64,000 nt of DNA. Source: Symbiodinium natans. Lineage: Eukaryota; Sar; Dinophyceae; Suessiales; Symbiodiniaceae. Below the pieces are notes generated by a model. The model saw only the letters and a program-made list of their open reading frames with translations. It did no database searches and was not told the origin of the DNA. The translations under genes were made by a program, and so were the position numbers. Every line of letters begins with the position of its first letter. The first letter of the stretch is position 1. The stretch spans positions 596,001 to 660,000 of the forward strand of contig CAJNDS010002435.1 in assembly GCA_905221605.1 (NCBI GenBank). Direction: 5' to 3'. Positions 9,030 through 18,600 of the stretch are shown here, piece after piece.

Positions 9030-12000
9030 ATGAGTCTATTTGAGTCAACCATCACCGGGAACATCCTGAACGATGGCCAGACCCCCATCACCACCATCGA
9101 GATGCAGGGCATCTCCGCGGGGCAGCTCGCCACGGTCCTCACGGCCTACACGCCCCTCACAGACACCGCGGCCAACACCGCCTCCATCGGCACCAACTCG
9201 GCCGCCGTGGCCGCGCTGCAGACGCAGGTGGCCGCCATCCCACCGCCTCCTGACCTCGCACCCTATGCGCTGGCCGCCGATTTGGCAGCCGCCGAGGGCC
9301 TCATCGCTGCCAACCAGTCCTCCATAACCACCCTCATCAGCACCAGCCTCACCACGGGGCTGGCGGGGAAGGCGAACCAAAGCGCACTCGACGCGCTGCA
9401 GCTGGACGTGAACTCCAAGAGCACGCCTGCCTCCGTGGACCTGAAGCTAGCGAACCACCCCACTAACGCTTCCATGAACAGCGCCATCACCAGTGCCGAC
9501 AACGCAGTACTTGCGCAGGTTGCAGCCACCTATGGGCTGAAGAGCACGCAGGACCAGCTGGCCCTCGACGTGGCGGCCCGGCAAACAGCCGCTGACGTCT
9601 CACAGGCCATTGCAACCGTCTTGGACCGGCCCACAACCACCGACCTCAATGGCACAGTGGCCCTGCGCACCACGCCCGCGGACGTGGACCAGAAGATCGC
9701 CACCGCCCTGCTGCCCCTGGTGGCCCAGACGGTGCTGGACGCAGCGCTTGCCATCCGCGACGGGAGGCTCGACGCAGTAGAGGCGGCCCTGGCGGCGCTG
9801 CAAGCCGCGGGCTTCCAGTCGGCTGCCGACGTGGCTGCAGCGCTTGCCACCGCACTCGCAGGGTACACGGACACCACGGGGCTCAACGCACTGCTGGCCG
9901 TGCGAGATGCGCGCCTGGATGGGCACGACGCGGAGATCCTGGCCCTGCAAGGCGCGGGGCCCTTTGCGACGGCGGCCGACCTCTCGGCTTCCGAAACAAG
10001 TCTGCAGAGCGCCATCGACGCACTCAACGCAGCACTGGCCGCACTGACCACGGGCGGCGGCACACCTGGCCAACGCCCAGGCGTGGCCCGGGCAGACCAC
10101 CTGGGACCTGCTGGTGGGCACCAACACGATTAGGAACTGGCACTTCAACGCTCCCCTGAGCGTCTCCCTGCAGAACGACAACTTCACGCTGAGCCTGGCC
10201 TGCGATGCGTACACGCAGGGAGAGGTCAACGCCCTGCTGGCCCCCCTGGCCAGCACCACGCAGATGGATGCAGCCATTGCTGCGGCCGTGGGCGGCATCG
10301 ACCTGAGCGCATACGTGCCGTGGACCGGGCTTCAGGCGCCCATCCTGAACGAGATCGCTATAGCGCTCGCGTCGTATTACGACTCCGCGCAAGTGGACGC
10401 CCTCATTGCGGGAGCGGCAGTCTCCAACGCACCCGCCTGGAGCGGGAACACCACCTGGGAGCTCCTGACCGGACAGGCCCTCCGGAACCTGCACTTCACC
10501 GGCCCCCTGGTGGCCACGCTCCAGAACTCGGGCAACACGCTGCAGATCGAGTGCCAGGCCTACGACCAGAGCGAAACCCTGACCACGGCCGAGATCAACT
10601 TGGCCATTTCCGGCGCCATCGACGCCCTGAACGTTTCGCAGTATGCCACGCAGGGCGACATCGACAGCTCCATCAGCTCGGAGCTCGCGAATTACTGGGA
10701 CCAAAGCGAAGCTTCAGCGCAGATAGGCAGCCAGATCAGCTCCTGCGGGCTCCTCACCGAAGCCCAGGGCGACGCCCGGTATCATCCCGTCAACGGCAAC
10801 GCCGGAGGGGGAGGCATCATCCCTATGGTGCTCGACAACTTCACGCCCCGAATGATCCGAGCACTGCTGCCCCAGGCACCCCTGGGAGCGAACCTGATCC
10901 TGGGCAACTCCGCCACGGTGCAGCTGACCTGCGACTGCTACCTACTCCAAGAGCGAGAGCGACGGGAGGTACTTCTCCAGCAGCGACTTCACGCCTCTGG
11001 ACTTCACGCCTCTGGACTCCCGGTATTTTCCCACGAACGGGAACGTGGAGGGTGGGGGCATCTACACCCTGGTGCTGGAGCAATTTACGCCACGAATGGT
11101 CAGGGCCCTCCTCCCCCAGGCGCCCCTGAGCGCCACGCCCATCCTGGGCAACGGGGCCACGCTCCGTCTCAATTGCGACTGCTACAGCAAAGCCGAGAGC
11201 GATGCTCGCTATGCCCTGGCAGGGGCACCGCCCGCAGACCCCCTGCTGGTCAATGACGTGCGGGCCAACGGAGCGGATTTCTTGACGCTGCGGGGCGGCA
11301 GCCTGGGCATCGAGTTCGAGGCTTCCAACGGGGCCGCCGTGGCCGACCTGTCCTCCAGCCAATTCAGCCTCAAGACGGGGGTCAACACGCTGACCATGGG
11401 GCGCATCTTCGCAGACAGCAGCCTGGGCATCGCCACGGCCGGCAGCTTCCAGGCGGACACGGTGGAGCCCCTGCTGCCCGCCAATCAATTCTTGAACCTC
11501 AAGGCGGGCACCGTGTCTGTGCGCGTCACGGACCAGGCGGACCAGAGCCTCTGCACTTTTGCCACCTCGGAGGTGCACTCGGTGGCCCCGCGGCTGCGAG
11601 TGGACACGGAGCTCTACATCGACGACGCCACGGGCACGGCCACGGGGCTGGTGACCAATGCCATCTCCACGCGGGTCCAGGACACGCAGCTCACCATCAC
11701 CGGCGGCTCCGGGTGCACCGTTGTTACCGGCGCACTGGATGTGCAGGGCACGCTGACCTCGGGGAGCGTGGAGCTCAGCACGGAGCTGCGGGCGCCCACG
11801 GTGCGGGCGAGGCCCACAGACGACTACCTCACATTGACGGGCGGCACGCAGGGCACCTACCTCAACTCGGTGCTCTACACCGCCAGTGCGATTCGGGCCG
11901 ACAATGGCATCGTCTCGAGCCCAGCGTACCTGGAGCTCATCGGTGGCTCCACAGGGGTGCAAGCGCAAGGGGATTTGCAGGTGGTCTCCACCGTCAACAG

Positions 12001-12552
12001 CGGGGACGTGACGGCCGAGGTGCTGAACCTCGCGACGGCGGGCAATGCGCGGCTCCTGGTGGCGTGCAACGCAGGCTCGGGGGAGCTCTCCGCCTCTTCC
12101 GCGGGGGGCGTGCAGCTCTACGCCCAGGACCAGGCCATCTTCCTGCGCACGGCGGCAACCGGGCCGGCCAACCTCATCGTGGAATCCAACACGGGTGGGG
12201 CCAATGATGGGGAAGTGATCTGCAACTACGGCTTCCAGAACCTGTCGGACGAGAAGCTGAAGCACAACGTGGAGCCCGCGGAGCTCGAGGAGCTGCAGCA
12301 GCTCTTTGACGCCGTGGCCCCAAAATGGTACCGGCGGACCGAGGGGAGCCAGAAGCGCACATTGGGCTTCATTGCGAATGAAGTGCAGGAGACGGGGCCC
12401 GTGGGCCAGGCGCTGTGCGGCAAGCTCGTGGACGAGGAGCTGGGGGAGCTCGTCACACTGGATTACAACCGCATGTGCTGTGTTTTGTGGGGAGTCTGCC
12501 AGGGTCTCCAGGCCCGCGTGGAGCCTTGGAGAAGAAGCCCAAGAAGAAGTAA
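9030..12552 (+). pseudogene. Large fibre protein with C-terminal S74 intramolecular chaperone domain, frame-disrupted
   Basis: Starts MSLFESTITGNILNDGQTPI. The first 340 residues are Ala/Leu-rich, low-complexity and probably fibrous. After a shift near 10075, two similar blocks follow (IRNWHFNAPLSVSLQN and LRNLHFTGPLVATLQN, each ending in L-x-x-A/E-C-x-A-Y). Then another pair on each side of a shift near 10950 (FTPRMIRALLPQAPLG and FTPRMVRALLPQAPLS, each ending CDCY). A beta-repeat shaft covers about 11230-12230. The C-terminus has LSDEKLKHNVEPAELEELQQ and RTLGFIANEVQETGP, the peptidase S74 domain that trimerises and then cuts itself off phage and virus fibres; the Ser and Lys of SDEKLK match the expected catalytic pair. 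A last shift near 12520 leads to a lysine-rich tail and TAA 12550-12552. Probable receptor-binding spike. Confidence 0.8.
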
Positions 12553-12554
12553 AA

Positions 12555-13583
12555 ATGGCTGAGGAGGCAGCCCTCGAGTTCTTCCGGGGCCTCGCGGAGG
12601 AGTACAACGTGAGAGACCCAAGGAAGCTCTACCAGATAGCCCGCAGGGACCACCCGGAGCGTCGGGACCTCACGGCTGCACGGGCCCGAGCGGCAGGTGC
12701 TGGCGCCCAAGCCCCGCAGCCTGGGCAAGAGCGCGGCCGAGGGCCCCAACGATAGGCTGCAAGCGGACCTGGTGGACTTTAGCCAAAACACCCGGGGCCG
12801 GAATCGGTATGGGCTGGTGGTGACGGACGTCTTTACGCGGGAGGTGGCCACTAAGGCCCTGCCCGACAAGCGAGCCGAGACCGTGACCCAGGCTGCGGCC
12901 GAGATCATCCCGGAGCTGGTGGAGGAGGAGGGCAATTATGTGGTGACCACAGATTTGGGGAACGAGTTCCAGGGCTTGGAGCAAGCGCTCCCCGACGCAG
13001 CCGTGCACCGACAGAAGCGGCCCGAGGACCGCAATGCCACGGCGGTCATAGACCGAGCAATCCAAACGCTCAAGAAGGACCTGGCGGGCAGGGCGGCCCG
13101 GGAGGGGGGAGGCAAGAATTTGTTTGGAAGTTATGGAGCTAAAAGTAAAAATTTGGGCGGAGAACGTGGAGCAGGTGAGGAGCGCATACAACAAGCGCCC
13201 GCACGAGGCGGTGCACGCAGCCCCTGAAGATGTGGAGAAGCAGCCGGCCACCACCTTCCGAGTCTATCAAGACAACGCGCAGAATTCAGCACAACGACGC
13301 CCTGACCCGGAGCCGGCAGCGACGGCTGCAGGAGGCGGGGGCCTTCCGAGCCCCGACCAATGCGGCGAGGAGCTTCCAGCCCCAGTACGGGGCCGCCAAG
13401 GACCTGAGCTCTGTTGACTCCATGGTGGTGCGGGCCACCGATGGCTCGGAGACCCTGCTGAAGCACGCACTGCCGGTGCCACGCGGAAGCGCAGAGCCTA
13501 AGGCGAGACTCACCCGCCCGCCTGTGCCCTTGGCCGTCCGGCAGCTGCGGGATTTCAACCCAGGACCGGCGGCCCCGCCGTAG
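12555..13583 (+). pseudogene. Retrovirus-like (rve) integrase of polinton type, frame-disrupted
   Basis: ATG 12555 lies 2 bp after the fibre stop and begins MAEEAALEFFRGLAEEYNVR, a helical N-terminal part with RDHPERRDLT. After a shift near 12690 the catalytic core is open: LQADLVDFSQNTRGRNRYGL (first Asp), VTTDLGNEFQGL (second Asp) and ATAVIDRAIQTLKKDL, where the usual third Glu position appears to be Asp. Shifts near 13115 and 13280 follow. The last frames contain AYNKRPHEAVHAAPEDVE, the motif following the core in polinton and retroviral integrases, and a C-terminal LKHALPVPRGSAEP tail. About 340 residues in total. It would insert the element into host DNA. No reverse transcriptase lies nearby, which argues against an LTR retrotransposon. 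Confidence 0.8.
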
Positions 13584-13602
13584 ACTTGCCAGGAGTGAGT
13601 GC

Positions 13603-14090
13603 CCAAAAAAAATTCTCCAGCCCCACCCCCTAGAAAAAACCATCAATTCCATCAATTCCGTCAATCGCCTCTTCTGGGTCGAAATCATGTTCGAGAGCCC
13701 CGAAAATGGCCACCAGGCCGAGCTGCGCCCGCTAAGACTGGCTCGATGTTGCTCCAAAGGTCGAAAAATGGGGCTCCTAGACCTCAACCGGTCAATTGAG
13801 GTCGATTGATATTCAGGCCCGCGAAATATCAATCCCCTTCTTGGAGCCTGTAACGCTCCAAAACCCGATTGATGTTACGGAGGGGGAAACATCAATTAGC
13901 ATCAATCGGCCTCGCGAGGGCCAAATCGGCGACTTCAGTTGCCAAAACTCGCCCACCGGAGAGGAAGCGAACCGCCGAAACAACCAGCAATCACCCTAAA
14001 GGCCAAAGTGAGTCCCAAACCGCTACAGAAACCCATCAAAAGCCCGATTGATGAAATTGATGGAATTGATGGAATTGATGGGCACTCGCA
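13603..14090. repeat. Hairpin module 2
   Basis: Homologous in plan to the module at 2.0-2.5 kb. The left arm has an A8 tract, TTCTCCAGCCCC and tandem CATCAATTC units (13603-13678). Two hairpins of exactly 27 nt follow, at 13806-13832 and 13869-13895 (TTGATATT...AAATATCAA and TTGATGTT...AAACATCAA). The right arm has tandem ATTGATGGA units (14046-14080). The loop sequences and the spacing between hairpins differ from module 1, while stems and total hairpin length are kept. It lies between the convergent integrase gene and the minus-strand gene ending at 14456. Confidence 0.75.
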
Positions 14091-14455
14091 GGGCAGCCTA
14101 GTAAGGATTAGGGATCTAGAGGGTTCGGGCCTGGGGGTTCGGGACTTAGGGTAACCGGGGGCTGCAGACCGCACGAACCTGGAAGACGCCGAGCCGACCT
14201 GCATGCAGGGTCAGCTCGCAGAACGTGCCGATGTATGCACACAGCAGAAGGCGGCAGAACATGCCAATGCGTGCACACAGCAGAAGACTTTATGCAGTCG
14301 CACAGCTCAGTGGCGAGGCCTTGGACCGTGAAACTCCAGTCACGGGGAACAGTCCATCAGCCACGCAGTGTGGTCCTTTGCACATAAACCCAGCCTGGGA
14401 TGAGCGGCTCAGCTCCTGCACGCCGTGCCGCTTATCACAGCCTCGAGTTGCCCCG
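14091..14455. other. Intergenic region with a short tandem duplication
   Basis: No gene is visible. At 14218-14289 a unit GCAGAAC[AG]TGCC[AG]ATG with GTGCACACAGCAGAAG/TATGCACACAGCAGAAG is present twice. A degenerate TTAGGG-like patch lies at 14100-14155. Confidence 0.4.
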
Positions 14456-15043
14456 CTATGCCTCGCCGAACATTGCCGTGAGATCCTGGGCCAGCATCCG
14501 CAGCGAGCCCTCGATGTCCATCAGCGGACTGACCTGGAACGCCCCCACCGTCGCCACTACAAAGGCTCGGGCGTGTCGGGCGCCTTGGTGCGCATGAACC
14601 CGGTTCGCCAACGCCAGGAGTCGCCTCTGAAAGTCAATCACCCGCTCGACGAACTCACGATGCATGACGGAGTCATAATCCCAGCCACCCCCCCCGATTT
14701 GGGGATCAGATGCCAAGCTGTACCACAAGCGCCCGCGCAGGATGATGTGTGGGTGATTCCACATGGTGGTCTGTATGCGCCGCACGATGAACGAATGGGT
14801 CATCACGAGCACAGCGTTATGCCTCTCACGAAGCTCGAGAGCCAGGCACTCTCGCAGGACCCTGTTGCAATTGGCCAATCGCCCAAGGACCTCAAGGCCG
14901 GCGGAGGTCGTCTCATCGATTTCAATCACGAACTCCAACACGACATCCCAGGGGACGCGAGGCAAGCCTTCGAACGGCACACGGTTCGCGCCTGCGGCCC
15001 GCCTGGCCAGGAAGCCACGCGCGAGGGCCCGGACCCGATCCAT
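14456..15043 (-). CDS. Unknown 195-residue protein in the TV-Pol region
   Basis: An intact frame starting MDRVRALARGFLARRAAGAN and ending DLTAMFGEA. The middle VPWDVVLEFVIEIDETTSAG followed by LGRLANCNRVLRECLALEL loosely recalls an F-box (a Pro-Trp, hydrophobic spacing and an N-R-x-L-R-x-x end). The similarity is too weak to name it. The remainder, WNHPHIILRGRLWYSLASD and HREFVERVIDFQRRLLAL, is helical. It lies on the same strand as the large helicase gene, 570 bp downstream, and shares its freedom from frame shifts. Its function is unknown. The opposite strand also has a long frame over the same place, which I take as a shadow. Confidence 0.45.
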   Translation of the reverse strand: MDRVRALARGFLARRAAGANRVPFEGLPRVPWDVVLEFVIEIDETTSAGLEVLGRLANCNRVLRECLALELRERHNAVLVMTHSFIVRRIQTTMWNHPHIILRGRLWYSLASDPQIGGGGWDYDSVMHREFVERVIDFQRRLLALANRVHAHQGARHARAFVVATVGAFQVSPLMDIEGSLRMLAQDLTAMFGEA

Positions 15044-15614
15044 GAGTGCCAGTGGCCGCTACCGGGGGTACGAGCTTCGAGGCTGCAAAACTAGCGCACA
15101 GGGACCGTCAAGGCGGGTGAAGCAAAACGAGCCCGACACGCCGCTTTGGAAAACTCGACATTCCCCGGCCGGGCCCGCCTGGTCCAGCACTCGACCTGAG
15201 GCCCGAGAACATGCACAGCACAAGCGTTCAAACAACATGCAAGGCGTTCAAACAGAGACCTCATCGCAGCAGAGTTTTTCACGGCCTGTCGAGCCTGTTT
15301 GGCTCCGGGCTTCAGCCTCCCAAGCAGAGGCTGTCTGTAAAGTCCACGAGCTCGCGGACTTGCCTGTGCCTCGAGCAGAAGCCTTTGGCTCTGGAACTTG
15401 TCTCAGCACGGCACTCATAATTAAAGTCAGCCGGCGGAAGCGGCGGTGAGGGACAGCTTGCCACAGGAGCGTTCTCGAAAAACGGTTTAGATCAGCTAGC
15501 CTAGGAGCACCTCCCCCGAGCCTGTAGCGTCCCCTATGCGCATGCACATGTCGAAAACTTATGCACATCGGAGGCCGGCGCGCCGAGCCTGTGCAAAGCC
15601 TCGACCGAAAATCA
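15044..15614. other. Non-coding gap between two minus-strand genes
   Basis: No convincing coding sequence, hairpin or repeat. The base composition becomes less GC-rich toward 15.4-15.6 kb. It may contain the promoter of the 195-residue gene and the 3' end of the helicase gene. Confidence 0.4.
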
Positions 15615-18600
15615 TTAGCCCTCTTGCTTCAGCTTCCAGGCGCCGTTGTTGTCGGCAGGGACGTTCTTCGAGTTGGCTTGATGCATCTTGATGCCGGCGC
15701 TGGTGAGCCGGGTCCTCGCCACCTTCCGGTCGCAATCCAGATAGGCCTTGAGCGCATCCAGGAAGACGGTCCAGGGGCTGCCGTGGTTGTACTGGGCAGC
15801 CCTCTCACAGTGCTCGCTCAAGAACTTCTCGACGGTCTTCATGCTTTCCCGGTTTTGCTCCTCCAAAAGGACCATCTGGGGGGGCTTGGGAAGGAGTTCC
15901 GTGCCTGGATTCAGCTCCTCGGAAAGCGAGTTGTGCAAGCCGAGCGCGAAAAAGTTCATCTCCGCATGGAAGTAGCCGCTGTTGATCTTGCTCTTGAGAG
16001 AGTCGTCGGCCTTGTGTTCCGTGAGCTTGCTCGGATGCGCCACGAAGCGAGCTTCGGTCTGCCACTCTCGTGCTCGGCGTGCCCAGCCATCGTCGTCGAT
16101 CTGCTTGACCTTGGGTGGGAAGTTTGAAGTCGCGCAGAACACGCCCATAGGGCGAAAGCTCCGGGGGTTCCTGTAGAGGCCTCGCCCGGTAAGGGGCGCT
16201 CCCCCCTGCTCGCACAGAGCCTTGAGAAAGTCGGTGTCGAGGTCGTCGTGCTCCGGCACTTCGGATCCCCAGATGAAACGCTTGCCTCTCATCTGGTCGA
16301 GCTGCGGCGACGCCGACTCCTTGCCGCATCTTGCGCCCGCCACGAAGTAGCGACCGCTCACGAGGAGCCCGTAGTTGCACGGCTCGTAACCCAAAAACCG
16401 CAAGAGGAGAAGCATCAGCACATCTTTTCCTGAAGATCCTGGGCCGTGCAGGTACAAGAGCTCGCACAGCCGTTCCAGCGCGACGATGGCGCGCGCGAAG
16501 AGGCGCAGTATGTACAGCACCTGCAGCCACGAGCCGTAAAGCCTCAGAAGCTTCAACAGCCTGGAGTGGGGCTTCAACTCCTCAAAGGCATCGACCACCG
16601 CCCTTCCCTCCCGGCTCTCTTCCAGGGTTTTCGTGCGCGTCTTGAGGAACTCCTCCACCTTGCCGAAGATCCCGGTCTCCACCGGCGGTTCCCAGGTTTC
16701 CGACGACGCCTCTGCGTGCAAGCACATCCGGTCGCCCGGCTGGGCTCGGCGCTGCTCCCCGGTGGCAAAATCGACCACGACCCCATCGCTGTAGAGGACC
16801 TTCCCTCGAGTCCTGTCACCGTCCAGAGCAGGCAGGGTTTGCCCGCTGAGCAAGCCCAACACCTCGTCGACCAAGCTTTTGCTCCAGCAGCTGTCGTTGA
16901 GCGGCTCCGGCGGAGTGAAAGGGCCCTTGTGCGCAGGCCGCACCAGGTTCTTCAAGCTCATGCGGATCAGGGCTCCCATGTCGTCCTTGTGTTTGGGCAC
17001 CCAGAAGCCCTTGCCGTTGAAGAACTCGAAGGTGGTGCGCTTCTCTCCGTCCTCGTGAGGAACGTTCACGACCGGACCCAAAAGCGTTGCCACGAAATCT
17101 GCGAAGTCGCTGCCGTTGGGTCGCACGCGCCGCAGCGAGATGTGGGCGAGGCACACGTCCCGCACCTGCGCGAACTGCCGGTAGGGCAGGCTCGCCTGCA
17201 GGCTCCAGTTGAACTCCGGGAAACGCTCCGTGGCGTACTGGAGGGGGTCCGGGCTCTCCTTGAGGGCTACTTGCAAGCCCAACTCCGCGGCAGCGGCCAC
17301 CACCGCGTCCGCGCCATCCCGACACACCGCCACACCATCGTGCTCGAGGGCCACCAGACGGTCAGCGGCCGCCAGTTGGAAGGCATCCAGCGCACCTCGC
17401 TCCAGGGAGACGTACTTGGAATAGGCCATGGACGCCAGGCCTCGATTTCTAGCCCTATGCCACGCACGGGCCTCCGGAGTCAGGCTGTCTCGGCACAGAA
17501 GTTGCAAGCGGCGCACGGCCTCCTCGATGGCGTCCAGCATGTCCAGCAAAGGATCCTCCTCCACACTCATCGGAACGAAACCCAGGTGCTGCGAGCACCA
17601 GTTACTCGTCGACATGCCGAAACCCATGGCGATCAGCAGCCCCTTGACATCCTCGCGGCTCAGCGGTTTGCTGGGCCGCGTGATCTCCGGCTCGTCCTTC
17701 TCCGCCCAGGGCTTCCGGTCATCGGTTTTGGCAGCGCGCCGGCGCGCCTCCTTCGCGGCCTTGTTCTCGTGGTCGGCCTTGTAGGAGTTCAGGCCCGCCG
17801 CAAGCACCGTCAGGGTCTCCTCCCGATTTGCCACGTAATCGCCCAAAGCGCCTGGGATCAGAATCTCCCTGGAGAGCAGTTGATAAAAACTGTTCGCCAA
17901 GTCCACTTCCACCACGTCGAGCCCGTGCCGGCAGAAGTACTTCACGAGCTTGGGGTACGCAAAGGCACTCCTGCCCACCAAGGTGTCCGGCAACTCCAGG
18001 ACCAGGATCTCCCGCTGAATCGGCCTCGGAAGCTGAGCGATGAGCGACGCTCGCGCGGCTTGCAGCTCCTCACGCTTCGCATCGTCGGCCTTGCGCTTGC
18101 CCCCCACCTGGTCCGGGCGCGGCAGGCGTCCGATGCCGCAGAAGAGGCGGCTCTTCATGCCCGGCGGATGCCGGCTTTCGCGCTGCCAGACCGGCAGCAA
18201 CCCCACGCCGTTGCGGATCTTGACGAGGCGGCGCCGCAGGCTCAGGAGGATATCGAAGAGGTTGTACTCCCCAAAGCGCCGCACCGCGTCGGAGTCCAGC
18301 GCCCTGTCGAGCTCCGCGGCGTTGACCGGCTCGTAGCGCAGCCACCCAGCCAGCTTCCCGTCCTCGGGACCGATCTCGGGGTCGCCGTCCTCGTCCCTGT
18401 CATCGTCCTCGGGTTCCTCGGGGTCCTCGGGGTCGTCGGGACCTGGCGGCGAAGATGCTGAGGCCGGCTCCGGAGCAGGCGCCGAAGACGCGGCCGGACC
18501 TGATGGGGCCGAAGATGCAGCCGGACCTGAAGGTGAAGATGCTGGGGCTGGCTCCGGAGCTGGTGGGGCCGAAGATGCAGCCGGACCTGATGGCGTAGAT

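Noticed and set aside
10841-12607. A 588-codon open frame on the minus strand
   Set aside because: It lies opposite the S74 fibre, whose duplicated blocks and chaperone domain are on the plus strand. GC-rich DNA often keeps the opposite frame open.
12555-13583. LTR retrotransposon
   Set aside because: No reverse transcriptase, protease or gag lies nearby, and the integrase is packed directly behind viral capsid and fibre genes.
1-13583. Programmed frameshifting as the cause of the many frame changes
   Set aside because: The shifts lack a common slippery site, occur several times in one gene, and go in different directions. Decay or sequence error is simpler.
16446-18461. A 671-codon open frame on the plus strand
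   Set aside because: It is the antisense shadow of the J-domain/TV-Pol/SF3 gene. It shows none of the motifs, while the minus strand has complete domain signatures.
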